NCBI RefSeq assembly: GCF_014645695.1
Contig: NZ_BMMF01000002.1
Location: 252,292-316,291, forward strand
DNA from: Salinarimonas ramus
GTDB lineage: Bacteria; Pseudomonadota; Alphaproteobacteria; Rhizobiales; Beijerinckiaceae
Direction of reading: 5' to 3'
Length of the DNA: 64,000 nucleotides
Position numbers and translations under genes: made by a program
The notes under the pieces: generated by a model
What the model was told of the DNA's origin: nothing
Database searches by the model: none
What the model saw: only the letters and a program-made list of their open reading frames with translations
Shown: positions 1-9,096 of the stretch, piece by piece
Layout of the letters: the number at the start of each line of letters is the position of its first letter
Position numbering within the stretch: the first letter of the stretch is position 1

Positions 1-1
1 T

Positions 2-301
2 GGCTCCGGCGGCGGGGGTGGCTCCGGCGGCGGGGGTGGCTCCGGCGGCGGAGGCCATGGCGGGGGTGGCCACGGCGGAGGCCATGGCGGGGGTGGCCAC
101 GGCGGTGGTCATGGCGGCGGCCATGGCGGCGGCGGCTTCGGCGGCGGCGGCTTCGGCGGCGGCGGCTTCGGCGGCGGGATCGGCGTCAACGTCGACGTGA
201 GCGCCGGCGCCGGCGGCGTCGGGGTCGACGTCGGAGTCGGCGGATCGGGTCCCTCCGGCGTCAACGTCGGTGTGGGCGGCGGCTTCGGCTTCGGCAACTG
301 A
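2..301 (+). CDS. C-terminal part of a Gly/His-rich protein (5' end outside window)
   Basis: An open frame enters from the left edge and ends at a TGA at 299-301. The visible 99 residues are low complexity. They run from GSGGGG-type repeats, through GGGH repeats (six His, residues about 19-43), then three GGGGF units, and end in a Val/Gly alternating tail (GVNVDVSAG, GVDVGVGG, GVNVGVGG) closing with FGFGN. No start codon is in view, so the N-terminus and any signal peptide are unknown. I do not recognise a family. Regularly spaced His could bind metal, and Gly-rich tails of this kind occur in secreted or cell-envelope proteins, but both are inference. The DNA itself is a set of near-perfect short tandem repeats and may vary in copy number. 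Confidence 0.6.
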   Translation, partial: GSGGGGGSGGGGGSGGGGHGGGGHGGGHGGGGHGGGHGGGHGGGGFGGGGFGGGGFGGGIGVNVDVSAGAGGVGVDVGVGGSGPSGVNVGVGGGFGFGN

Positions 302-317
302 TCGCCGCGCCGGCTCG

Positions 318-343
318 GAGGCGCCGCCCCACGGCGGCGCCTC
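318..343. terminator. Hairpin between convergent genes
   Basis: An 11-bp perfect inverted repeat (GAGGCGCCGCC, loop CCAC) lies between the glycine-rich gene ending at 301 and the minus-strand cysteine synthase, and overlaps the latter's stop codon. There is no T-run on either side, so termination activity is inferred from position and stem strength only. Confidence 0.45.
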
Positions 344-1379
344 ACTCCACGGGAACGAGGCCCGGGTCGATCCGGCTCGTGCGTTCGAGCCAAGCGGGCA
401 CGGGCAGGCCCTTCTCGCGCAGGAAGGCGGGCTCGAACAGCTTCGACTGGTAGCGCGTGCCGTAGTCGCACAGGATCGTCACGATCCGGTGCCCCGGCCC
501 GAGGTGACGTGCGAGGCGCATCGCCCCGGCGACGTTCACGCCGGACGAGCCGCCGAGGACGAGCCCCTCGTGCTCCAGGAGGTCGAAGACGATCGGGATC
601 GCCTCCTCGTCGGGGATCTGGAACGCGACGTCGACCGGCGCGCCTTCGAGGTTCGCGGTGATGCGCCCCTGCCCGATCCCCTCCGTGATCGAGGAGCCCG
701 ACGAGGCGAGCTGCCCCGTCGTATAGTAGGAATAGAGCGCAGCCCCCATCGGGTCCGCGAGGCCGATCGTCACCGTGCGGTCGCGCTCCTTGAGCGCCAT
801 GCCGACCCCGGCGAGCGTGCCGCCGGTGCCCACGGCGCAGATGAAGCCGTCGATCTCGCCCCCGGTCTGCTCCCAGATCTCGGGACCGGTGGTGCGGTAA
901 TGCCCCTCGCGATTGGCGACGTTGTCGAACTGGTTCGCCCAGATCGCGCCGTTCGGCTCCTCCGCCGCCAGCCGCTCGGCCAAGCGCCCGGAGACCTTCA
1001 CGTAATTGTTCGGGTTCCTGTAGGGGACCGCCGGCACCTCCACGAGCTCCGCGCCGGCCAGGCGCAGCATGTCCTTCTTCTCGCGGCTCTGCGTCTCGGG
1101 GATCACGATGACCGTGCGATAGCCGAGCGCGGCCCCCACGAGCGCGAGCCCGATGCCGGTATTGCCGGCCGTGCCCTCGACGATGACGCCGCCCGGGCGC
1201 AGCGCGCCGCGCGCCTCCGCGTCGCGGATGATCGCGAGGGCCGCACGGTCCTTCACGGATTGCCCGGGATTGAGGAACTCGGCCTTGCCCAGGATCTCGC
1301 AGCCGGTCGCCTCGGAGGGGCCCTTCAGGCGGATGAGAGGCGTGTTGCCGATGGCGTCGACGATACCGGATCCGATCAT
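342..1379 (-). CDS. cysK: Cysteine synthase A-type PLP enzyme
   Basis: A 345-residue fold-type II pyridoxal-phosphate enzyme that would make cysteine from O-acetylserine and sulfide in the cytoplasm. The protein opens with the family hallmark GNTPLIRL (residues 11-18). The PLP lysine is K43 in SVKDRA, the substrate loop TAGNTG is at 70-75 and the phosphate-binding loop GTGGT is at about 184-188. I start at the ATG at 1379 because the family motif begins ten residues later; an in-frame ATG at 1433 would add an Arg/Pro-rich extension with no family counterpart. The gene stands alone on the minus strand, about 100 bp downstream of a histidine kinase. Family members also include cystathionine beta-synthase-like and sulfocysteine synthases, so the exact substrate is inferred. 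Confidence 0.85.
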   Translation of the reverse strand: MIGSGIVDAIGNTPLIRLKGPSEATGCEILGKAEFLNPGQSVKDRAALAIIRDAEARGALRPGGVIVEGTAGNTGIGLALVGAALGYRTVIVIPETQSREKKDMLRLAGAELVEVPAVPYRNPNNYVKVSGRLAERLAAEEPNGAIWANQFDNVANREGHYRTTGPEIWEQTGGEIDGFICAVGTGGTLAGVGMALKERDRTVTIGLADPMGAALYSYYTTGQLASSGSSITEGIGQGRITANLEGAPVDVAFQIPDEEAIPIVFDLLEHEGLVLGGSSGVNVAGAMRLARHLGPGHRIVTILCDYGTRYQSKLFEPAFLREKGLPVPAWLERTSRIDPGLVPVE

Positions 1380-1482
1380 GCGCGTGCCCCGAGGCTGTTC
1401 TGGCGGGCGACGGTGATAGCGCATTCCACGCATGCGCGCGAGCGATATCGCAAAACACGTTCAGAAATGCGCAATACGCGGG

Positions 1483-3183
1483 TCACCCCTCGCCCAGCAC
1501 CCGCTCGGCGGGCAGCTCCAGGCGATAGCGGAAGCCGTCGGGCTCCCAGGCGGTCTCCACCCGCGCGCCGAGGAAGCGCTCGGCCATGCGTACCGTGACC
1601 GTGGTGCCGAAGCCGGCATGGGTCGGCGGCGAGACCGCCGGCCCGCCCTGCTCGTGCCAATCGAGCACGATCCCCTTTTTCGCCCCCTCCCCTCTTCCCT
1701 CGGCCGTGCGCGCGCAGGTGACGCGCACGTGGCCCTCCGGCGTGCCGAGCGCGCCGTGCTTCGCGGCGTTGGTGGCGAGCTCGTGGGCGATCATGGCCAG
1801 CACTTGCGCCGCGTGCCCGTCGACGAGAATCTCGCAACCCTCGACCTCGTTGGCGACCCGCCGCTCGCGGAAGGGCTCGAGCTCGCGCGACACGATGTCG
1901 GCGAGGCGGGACGCCTTCCAGCCGGATTCCGCGAGACGCGTCTGCGTCGCCTCCAGCGCGGAGAGGCGGCTCTCGACGGCGCGCTTGTAGTCAGCAGCCC
2001 CCTCGTGCCCGCGGGCGGAGAGGTTGAGGATGGCTCCCACCATGGTGAACAGGTTCTTGATGCGGTGGCGCATCTCGCCGATGACGTAGCGGTCGCGCTC
2101 CTCGCGCAGGCGATCCGCCTCCGCGCGCCGCCGCTCGGTGATGTCCGCGACGACGCCCACGACGTGATCGACGCCTTCGCGGCGCATCAGCCGGCCGCGC
2201 ACCGCCACGTGGCGCTCGCTCCCGTCCGGCAGCGCGACGCGCGTCTCGGCGTCGAGCCGCCCGCCCGCCACGGCGTGGCTCAGCGCATCCGAGAGCCGCA
2301 GCACGTCCTCGCGCGCGAGCCGCGTCGCGACGTCGGCGCAGCACAGGGGCCGGTCGGGATCGAGGCCGAAGGCCTCGCGCGCCCGCCGGTCGGCGCTGAC
2401 GCCGCGGGTCGCGACGTCGATGTCGAACGAGCCGAGATTGCCCGCCTCCAGCGCCAGCTCGTAGCCGAGCATGGAGCGATCGAGCGCCTCGCGCTGGCGG
2501 CGCGCCTCGCTGACGTCGCGAAGGAGGCCGACGAAGAGCCGCTCGCCGTTGGCATGCGCCTCGCGCACGGTCAGGCGCACCGGCACGAGGACGCCGTCGC
2601 GCCGGCGCGCCTCGACGATGCGCTCGCGCCCGATGACGTGCGCCTCGCCGGTGCGCAGGAAGGCGGAGATCCAGCGATCGTGCGCCGCCGCCTCGCGCAC
2701 GGGCATGAGCAGGGCGACGTTGCGCCCGACGATCTCCTCCGCCTCGTAGCCGAAGAGCGTCGTCACGGCGCGGTTCACCTCGCGTACGGTACCGCTCGCG
2801 TCGATGGTGAGGGTCGCGTCGGCGCAGGCGTCGAGGAGCGCGGAGAGTCGCGCCGCCAGGCTCTCGCGGCGTTCCGTGGCGCGGCGCTCGCGGGTGGTCT
2901 CGATGCGCCGGACGAGCACCGCCTCCGCTCCCGCGATGCGCGAGGCCTCGAGCCGGAAGTCGCGCCGCCCCTCCCCATCGCCCGCCGAATAGGTGTCGAT
3001 CGCCCGCGCCTCGCCGCCGACGAGCGCCGCGCGCAGGCGCGCCAGCATGGCCGCCGCCGCCGGGGCGGCGAGACAGGGAGCGCAGGTCCAGGCGGCGTTC
3101 GCGGCGATGATCGCACCGGTGCCGTCGAGGAGCGCGGCGGGCTCCTCGGAAGCATCGAGCAGATCCTGAGCGCGAACGTCCAT
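1483..3183 (-). CDS. PAS-domain HWE-family sensor histidine kinase
   Basis: A 566-residue sensor kinase without obvious membrane segments, so probably cytoplasmic. A degenerate PAS-like stretch (about 7-95) is followed by a clearer PAS domain (about 110-230) and a third PAS/PAC unit (about 235-355). The kinase core is of the HWE type: phospho-acceptor H373 in MRHRIKN, N-box HELATNAAKHGA at 468-479, the diagnostic WHE at 509-511, and glycine box GFGTT at 524-528. HWE kinases are abundant in Alphaproteobacteria and often sense light, redox or general stress. No cysteine of the LOV photoreceptor motif is visible. No response regulator gene is adjacent, so the partner is unknown. The neighbouring TadG-like and GGDEF-EAL genes make a link to surface attachment possible but unproven. 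Confidence 0.9.
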   Translation of the reverse strand: MDVRAQDLLDASEEPAALLDGTGAIIAANAAWTCAPCLAAPAAAAMLARLRAALVGGEARAIDTYSAGDGEGRRDFRLEASRIAGAEAVLVRRIETTRERRATERRESLAARLSALLDACADATLTIDASGTVREVNRAVTTLFGYEAEEIVGRNVALLMPVREAAAHDRWISAFLRTGEAHVIGRERIVEARRRDGVLVPVRLTVREAHANGERLFVGLLRDVSEARRQREALDRSMLGYELALEAGNLGSFDIDVATRGVSADRRAREAFGLDPDRPLCCADVATRLAREDVLRLSDALSHAVAGGRLDAETRVALPDGSERHVAVRGRLMRREGVDHVVGVVADITERRRAEADRLREERDRYVIGEMRHRIKNLFTMVGAILNLSARGHEGAADYKRAVESRLSALEATQTRLAESGWKASRLADIVSRELEPFRERRVANEVEGCEILVDGHAAQVLAMIAHELATNAAKHGALGTPEGHVRVTCARTAEGRGEGAKKGIVLDWHEQGGPAVSPPTHAGFGTTVTVRMAERFLGARVETAWEPDGFRYRLELPAERVLGEG

Positions 3184-3275
3184 TGCGGTCCGCCAATTTC
3201 TGCTAAGAGGCGCGAGCGAAATTACATCGACCCTGCGGTATGGCTCAGTATTCCGCCTCGACCGGCCGTGCTTGT

Positions 3276-3314
3276 CAACATGAAGAACCGCGCGAGCGGC
3301 GGACGCTCGCGCGG
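3276..3314 (-). terminator. Rho-independent terminator candidate after the TadG-like gene
   Basis: An 11-bp perfect stem (CCGCGCGAGCG, 3288-3298, pairing with 3304-3314, loop GCGGA). Read on the minus strand it is followed by TTCTTCATGTT, a partly T-rich tail. It lies 44 bp past the stop of the minus-strand gene at 3358. Confidence 0.55.
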
Positions 3315-3357
3315 CTGGGCGGTTTCTTCGGGTCGTAACGCTGCGTCGGAACGAGGC

Positions 3358-4731
3358 TCAGCGCACCAGGCGCACGGGGCCCTCGCCCGCCTCGATGTCC
3401 GCGAAGGCGGTGGAGAGGCTCGTCGTCTCCGAGATCAGGAAGTAATCCTCCGGCCCCGACGCGCAGGCCCGCGCGTACTTGTTGAAATTCTCGTTGCCTT
3501 CCAGCTGGACCATGACGATGCGGATGCCCGTGGCCTTCATGCGCCCGCACAGGTCGGCGAGATGCGAAAAGCCGTTGGGCGTGCCGTTGTTGTTGCCGTA
3601 ATCCGTCTCGGCCTTGCCGCTCTCGGGCAGGACCTCGTAATCGTAGGCGACGGTATGCCCGTCGGTCACGACGATGGCGACCTTGGAGCTCGCACCGTAG
3701 GCGGCGGGGTAGCTCGCCACGCCCCAATGGCCCTGCCAGCGCGGCGAGAGCAGGCGCCAGGCCCAGGCGAGACCGATGTCGATGCGGCCGGTGCCGAAAT
3801 ATCCGTAATCCTCGATCTCCGCGCGGATCGTGTCGATGCTCTCCGTGGGCCCGACGAGGCGATGGCGCGAGCAGGCGGGGAGATCGTTGCGATAGCGCTC
3901 GCCCACATTGGGCGAGGACAGGTTCGCCTCGATGGACGGCAGGAAGCGCCCGTCGCCCGTGGGCGGGGCGTCGTCCAGAGCTTCCGGGAACGTGCGCTCG
4001 ACGCCCGCGAGATCGCGTCCCTCGATCTCCACGGGACGCGGCTCGACGCAGCCGTTCCAGCGCCCGTTCGGCACCCTGCCCGCGAGCCAGGCGTGCTCTC
4101 CGCCGCGCAGCGAGACGACGCCCCTCAGGTTGACGCGATCAGAGGCCGGGACGAGCGAGACGCGGAGGCTGTCGCTCTCGCCGTCGCCACGCATGCGCTC
4201 GAGCGTGTTGCCGAGGGTGAGCATCGCGGTCACGTAGTTGTTGTCGTAGGTCATCGAGCGCGTGACGTCGAAGACGATGGAGACCTCGGTCGGGCCGCCG
4301 GCGCCGCCCATGGTGGCCGCCGCGTGGACGCCGAGCGCCTGGTCCCCGAAGCCCATGACCTTCGAGAGCACGTTCGCGCGCGTGGCCTCGATCTCGACGA
4401 TGTGCAGCCCGTTCTCCTCGCGATGGGCGACGTCGTCGATGCGCAGGCTCGGATCGGCGATGACGTTCGCCGCGACGATGTCGTCGGCGAGCGTCTCGAG
4501 ATCCGCGCCCGGCGAGGCGGCGGCACGGGCCGTGGCGATGGCGGCCGCATCCGCGGCGCGCTGCAGCTCGGCCCGGTCGGCGCTCAGGCGCGTGTAGTCG
4601 ACCGCCGCTCCCGCGACGCCGATCACGGGCACGAGGACGAGGCCGAGCGCGATGGCGACGGCTCCGCTGCGATCCTCCGTGAAACGGCGGAGGCGGGACG
4701 TCACCGTCTTCCGAGGCGTTGAGGCTTGCAT
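3358..4731 (-). CDS. TadG-like pilus-assembly protein with VWA domain
   Basis: A 457-residue protein with the layout of TadE/TadG-type proteins of Tad (Flp) pilus systems. A short basic N-terminus is followed by one hydrophobic segment (about 23-44, Flp-prepilin-like, after RSGAVAIA), then a TadE-like linker and a von Willebrand factor A domain from about residue 148. The metal-site motif reads DVTRS (155-159) where DxSxS is usual, so Thr replaces the first Ser; a later VTDGH matches another metal-site loop. I place the start at the ATG at 4731 because the Arg-rich segment and membrane helix follow directly; a much longer frame upstream looks non-coding. It would be anchored in the inner membrane facing the periplasm. 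No other tad genes are in the window, so it is an isolated copy. The exact role is inferred. Confidence 0.75.
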   Translation of the reverse strand: MQASTPRKTVTSRLRRFTEDRSGAVAIALGLVLVPVIGVAGAAVDYTRLSADRAELQRAADAAAIATARAAASPGADLETLADDIVAANVIADPSLRIDDVAHREENGLHIVEIEATRANVLSKVMGFGDQALGVHAAATMGGAGGPTEVSIVFDVTRSMTYDNNYVTAMLTLGNTLERMRGDGESDSLRVSLVPASDRVNLRGVVSLRGGEHAWLAGRVPNGRWNGCVEPRPVEIEGRDLAGVERTFPEALDDAPPTGDGRFLPSIEANLSSPNVGERYRNDLPACSRHRLVGPTESIDTIRAEIEDYGYFGTGRIDIGLAWAWRLLSPRWQGHWGVASYPAAYGASSKVAIVVTDGHTVAYDYEVLPESGKAETDYGNNNGTPNGFSHLADLCGRMKATGIRIVMVQLEGNENFNKYARACASGPEDYFLISETTSLSTAFADIEAGEGPVRLVR

Positions 4732-4987
4732 TCGTATGCTCACAGGTATGTCGTCGGATAAGCAACCTGTGCGGCACGCTCCGTCAACAAGTGCTGAATG
4801 CAATTTGAGAACGTCCATTCTGGTATGCGCAATTCTGTCGCGGAGGATCGCCGACGTTGTCGAATGCTTAACAACGCGTTGACGATCCTGCCCTCCGGGC
4901 TTGATGCACGTTTTAGTATTTAGAACGCTTCCTTTACTTGTTCTCGTCAGCATCGGCAGACCGAGGGGTCCGAACGAGAGCCGATCC
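4732..4987. promoter_or_regulatory. Divergent intergenic region between TadG-like and GGDEF-EAL genes
   Basis: This 256-bp gap is clearly less GC-rich than its surroundings, particularly 4795-4925, and must carry the promoters of both divergent genes. I could not find a convincing -35/-10 pair or a recognisable operator. Confidence 0.4.
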
Positions 4988-7900
4988 GTGACCGAGCACA
5001 ACCCTGCGACTGCGCTGCCCTCCGAGATGCGGCTCGTCGCGCGTCTCGTCGGCCTCGCGAGGGCCGTCACCGGGGCGGCCGGGGTGCTCGTCCGCGATGC
5101 CGACGGGCGGATCGTCGCGCAGGACGGCGACATCGATCACGACGATGCATACGACGTCATCGCGGGGAACGGCGCCGACGCCGTGACGCTGCAGGTCTTC
5201 GCCCCGCGCCCGCTCGACGACGCGACGCGCGCACAGCTCGACGACATCGCCGTCTCCCTCGCCGACGCGCTCGAAGCCTCGCGCGCCCGCTCCGCCGCCG
5301 CGGCGGCGCACGCGGGCTGGCGCGCGCGTACGCTCGCCGCCCTCGACAGCCTGCCGCATCCCTTCTGGACCATGGACGCCGAGGGGCGCTACGAGCTGCA
5401 GAACCGCCTCGACCGCGAGGCCTTCGGAGACCTCGTCGGCAAGCGGCCCGCCGAGACCGGGCTCGATCCGGAGATGGCCGAGATCTGGCGGGAATGGCAT
5501 CGGCGCACGCTGTGCGGCGAGACGGTCTCCTTCGCCATGACGAAGGCGCGCGAGGACGGCCGGCGCATCGCGACCGAGACCACGATGGCGCCGATCATCG
5601 TCGACGGGCTGCCCCGCGGCCTCGTGGGCATCTCGCTCGACCAGACGGAGCGCGTCGAGGCGGAGACGGCGCTCCTCGACACCGAGCAGCGGCTGCGCGA
5701 CTTCCTCGCCACGAGCTCGGACTGGGTCTGGGAGACCGACGGCGAGCATCGCTTCACCATGATGCGTGACGAAGGCGGCAAGGCCGGTCTCGCGTCGGCG
5801 CGCGTCCTCGGCCGCACGCGCTGGGACATCGCGGATTCGAGCCTCGACGACCCCCTCTGGCGCGCGCACAAGGCCGACCTCGATGCGCACCGGCCCTTTC
5901 GCCATCTCGTCTACCGTCGCCCCCGCATGGACGGGGTCGTCGGCTACACCGAGGTGAACGGCGATCCCGTCTTCGATGCCGGCGGGACCTTCCTCGGCTA
6001 TCGCGGCACGGCGCGCGAGGTGACCGAGCGCGAGATCGTGCGCGAGCGCCTGCGCCGCCTCACCCTCGTCGCCGAGCTGACCAAGAACGCCGTCATCCTC
6101 GTCGGCTCGGACCATCGCATCCACTGGGTGAACCCCGCCTTCGAGGAGATGACGGGCTACACGCTGGCGGAGGCGATCGGCCACCGTCCGGGCGACCTCC
6201 TCAAGACCGAGGAAGGCACGCCCGGCGCGATGAAGGCCATGCACGCCGCGCTCGACGCCGGTCGCGGCGTGCGCATGCAGATCCTCAACCGCACCAAGTC
6301 CGGGCGGCAATACTGGGTCGACGCGGACGTGCAGCCCGTGCGGGGCGAGACCGGCGAGATCGAAGGCTTCGTCGGCATCGAGACCGACGTGACCGACGAG
6401 ATCGCCAGCCGCAAGCGTTTGGAGAGCCTCGTCGAGAACGTGGCCTGCGCCATCGTGATGCAGGACGAGCAGGGCCATGTCGTCGATTGCAACGCCGAGG
6501 CCGAGGCGCTGCTCGGCCTCTCGCGCGACGAGATGCTGGGGCGCACCTCGCGGGATCCGCGCTGGCGCGCCATCCGGGAGGACGGTTCCGACCTGCCCGG
6601 CGACGAGCATCCCTCGATGGTCGCGCTCGCCACGAACACGAGCGTGCGCGACCAGGTGATCGGCGTCCACCGGCCCGACGGGACGCTGCGCTGGATCAAG
6701 GTCAATGCACGCGTGCTCGAGCCGCTCGGCGACGAGGGTCGCACGGTCGTCTCGAGCTTCGCCGACGTCACCGCCGAGCGGGATCACCACGCGCGCATCA
6801 CCGAGGCGCACGAGGAGACGATGCGGGCGCTGGCCGAGCTCGGCGCCTACAAGGCCGCGCTCGACCAGCATTCGATCGTGGCAGTGACCGACCGCGAGGG
6901 CCGCATCACGTACGTCAACGACCTGTTCTGCCGCATCAGCGGCTACGAGCGCGACGAGCTCGTCGGCATGACGGACCGCGTGCTCAAGTCGGACGCGCAC
7001 GACCGTGCGTTCTTCGCCGGCATGTGGCGCACGATCTCGGACGGCCGCTCTTGGCGCGGCGAGATCTGCAACCGGGCGAAGGACGGCTCGCTGTTCTGGG
7101 TGGACACGACGATCGTTCCCATGCGCGACGCGGACGGCGCCATCGAGAGTTTCGTCTCGATCCGCTACGACATCACCGAGCGCAAGCGCGCGGAGGCGGC
7201 GGCGCTGGAGGAGATGATCAAGCGCGCCGAGGCGGAAGGGCTCCTGCGCGACATCCTGGATTCGATCCCCGACGCGGTCGCCGCGTTCGACGAGAGCGAC
7301 CGGCTCGTCCTGTTCAACCAGGCCTTCAAGCATTTCTACGCCATCTCCGCGCCGGCGATCCGTGTCGGTGCGCGCTTCGAGGAGCTCCTGCGCTACGGCG
7401 TCGAGCACGGCCAATGGCGCGACATCGGCGAGACGCCAGAGCAGCGTGCGGCCTGGGTCGACGAGCGCCTGCGCCTGCATCGCGAGCGGCCGGACCAGCG
7501 CGTCGTCCAGGCGCTGGGGGACGGTCGCTGGCTGCAGGTGAGCGAACGCCGCTCCGACAGCGGCTACACGGTGGGCGTGCGCACGGACATCACGAGCCTC
7601 AAGGAGGCCGAGGCCGTCATCAAGCGCCACGCCGAGCAGGACGCGCTCACGGGCCTCGCCAACCGCGCCGTCGTCACCCAGCGCCTGCGCGAGCTCATCG
7701 ACAGCCGGCGCGGCTGCGACGGGATGGGCGCGGTGGTGCTGCTCGACCTCGATCACTTCAAGGACATCAACGACACGCTCGGACACGACGCCGGCGACGC
7801 GCTCCTGCGCGAGGTGGCGCGGCGGCTCTCCGGCGCGGTGCGCGCGAGCGACGTCGTCGCGCGGCTGGGCGGCGACGAGTTCGCCCTCGTCCTGCCGGGC

Positions 7901-8944
7901 TTCACGGACGAGAACGACGCGCACCGCGTGATCGCCGCGATCCATCGCGGGCTTCGCCAGGAGATCACCATAGCCGGGCGTCAGTTCCGGCCGAGCGCCT
8001 CGATCGGCGTGACCCTCTACCCGCAGGACGGCGAGACGCCGGCCGACCTCTTCAAGAACGCCGACATCGCGCTCTACCAGGCCAAGGCGCGCGGGCGCGA
8101 CACCTGGTGCTTCTTCGATCCCGCACTGCGCAACCGGCTCGAGCGGCGCCAGGAGATCGCGCACGCGCTGCGCACTGCGATCGCCGATGGCGATCTCGAG
8201 ATCGCCCTCCAGCCGCAATCGCGCACCCGCGACGGGCAGCATGCCGGCTTCGAAGCCCTGGTGCGCTGGCGGCGCGACGGCGAGATGGTCTCGCCCGCGG
8301 AATTCGTGCAGGTGGCCGAGGAGACCGGGCTGATCCAGCCGCTCGGGCGTTGCGTCCTCGGCAAGGCGCTGGAGACCGTACGCGTCCTCCTCGACCGCGG
8401 GCTGGAGCCGGGCCAGGTCGCCGTCAACGTCGCGGCCGCGCAGCTCAAGGACGAGAGCTTCGTCGGCGAGGTGGAGCGCCTGCTCGCCCGATGGGACCTC
8501 CCGCCGTCGCGCCTCGAGATCGAGGTGACGGAGAACGTCCTCCTCGACCGCGGCAGCGACAAGGTGGCGGAGACGCTGGCCGGCCTGCACGCGCTCGGCG
8601 TCACCATCGCCCTCGACGATTTCGGCACCGGCTACGCCTCGCTGAGCCACCTCAAGCGCTTCCCCGTCGACCGGCTGAAGATCGACCAGTCCTTCGTGCG
8701 CGACATCGGCTCGGACCCCGAGGACGCGGCCATCGCGCGCACCATCGTCAATCTCGCTCACTCGCTCGGCATGGACGTGGTGGCCGAGGGCATCGAGACC
8801 CGCGCCCAGCTCGACTTCCTGCGCCTGCACGGCTGCGACATCGCCCAGGGCTACTTCATCAGCCGCCCGCTTCTCGGGCTGGAGGCGGTGGCGGGGTATC
8901 TGGCGGCCGCTCCGGGTGCGAGGCTGCGCACGGCCGAGGCATGA
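4988..8944 (+). CDS. Six-PAS GGDEF-EAL cyclic-di-GMP turnover protein
   Basis: A cytoplasmic protein of about 1318 residues that should make or degrade cyclic di-GMP. After an N-terminal region that may be a degenerate sensor come six PAS-like units in tandem (start motifs include LPHPFWTMD, SSDWVWETD, NAVILVGSD, ACAIVMQDE, SIVAVTDRE and IPDAVAAFD). A GGDEF domain follows, with intact GGDEF at about 961-965 and an RxxD product-inhibition site (RASD) exactly five residues before it. Last is an EAL domain with EAL at about 1089, DDFGTGYASL and EGIET. Both catalytic signatures look intact. No membrane helix is seen. I chose GTG 4988 because GAGAG lies 7 bases upstream; an in-frame ATG at 4904 would add 28 residues with no resemblance to the family. 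Confidence 0.88.
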   Translation: MTEHNPATALPSEMRLVARLVGLARAVTGAAGVLVRDADGRIVAQDGDIDHDDAYDVIAGNGADAVTLQVFAPRPLDDATRAQLDDIAVSLADALEASRARSAAAAAHAGWRARTLAALDSLPHPFWTMDAEGRYELQNRLDREAFGDLVGKRPAETGLDPEMAEIWREWHRRTLCGETVSFAMTKAREDGRRIATETTMAPIIVDGLPRGLVGISLDQTERVEAETALLDTEQRLRDFLATSSDWVWETDGEHRFTMMRDEGGKAGLASARVLGRTRWDIADSSLDDPLWRAHKADLDAHRPFRHLVYRRPRMDGVVGYTEVNGDPVFDAGGTFLGYRGTAREVTEREIVRERLRRLTLVAELTKNAVILVGSDHRIHWVNPAFEEMTGYTLAEAIGHRPGDLLKTEEGTPGAMKAMHAALDAGRGVRMQILNRTKSGRQYWVDADVQPVRGETGEIEGFVGIETDVTDEIASRKRLESLVENVACAIVMQDEQGHVVDCNAEAEALLGLSRDEMLGRTSRDPRWRAIREDGSDLPGDEHPSMVALATNTSVRDQVIGVHRPDGTLRWIKVNARVLEPLGDEGRTVVSSFADVTAERDHHARITEAHEETMRALAELGAYKAALDQHSIVAVTDREGRITYVNDLFCRISGYERDELVGMTDRVLKSDAHDRAFFAGMWRTISDGRSWRGEICNRAKDGSLFWVDTTIVPMRDADGAIESFVSIRYDITERKRAEAAALEEMIKRAEAEGLLRDILDSIPDAVAAFDESDRLVLFNQAFKHFYAISAPAIRVGARFEELLRYGVEHGQWRDIGETPEQRAAWVDERLRLHRERPDQRVVQALGDGRWLQVSERRSDSGYTVGVRTDITSLKEAEAVIKRHAEQDALTGLANRAVVTQRLRELIDSRRGCDGMGAVVLLDLDHFKDINDTLGHDAGDALLREVARRLSGAVRASDVVARLGGDEFALVLPGFTDENDAHRVIAAIHRGLRQEITIAGRQFRPSASIGVTLYPQDGETPADLFKNADIALYQAKARGRDTWCFFDPALRNRLERRQEIAHALRTAIADGDLEIALQPQSRTRDGQHAGFEALVRWRRDGEMVSPAEFVQVAEETGLIQPLGRCVLGKALETVRVLLDRGLEPGQVAVNVAAAQLKDESFVGEVERLLARWDLPPSRLEIEVTENVLLDRGSDKVAETLAGLHALGVTIALDDFGTGYASLSHLKRFPVDRLKIDQSFVRDIGSDPEDAAIARTIVNLAHSLGMDVVAEGIETRAQLDFLRLHGCDIAQGYFISRPLLGLEAVAGYLAAAPGARLRTAEA

Positions 8945-9096
8945 GCCTGACAACTTATGGATGTTCGCATCCGCTATTGCAATAGGGATCCGATGCTGCT
9001 TAGGTGCGTGTGGCGGGGTTCCTCAGGCGGACCTCGTCTGCGCCTGCTCGCGTTGCCCCGCGACGGGCTCGTATAACCGAGCCGCCGGAGGTCAGA

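Noticed and set aside
2-180. Short tandem repeats at the left edge as a CRISPR or satellite array.
   Set aside because: The units are codon-length Gly-rich repeats in an open frame, without spacers.
1432-4722. Very long plus-strand open frame (over 1000 codons) opposite the HWE kinase and TadG-like gene.
   Set aside because: It is a reading-frame shadow caused by high GC in third positions; its product has no domain and is Arg/His/Ala-rich, and both real genes opposite carry clear motifs.
4934-8953. Long minus-strand open frame opposite the GGDEF-EAL gene.
   Set aside because: Antisense shadow of a gene with six PAS units and intact GGDEF and EAL motifs.
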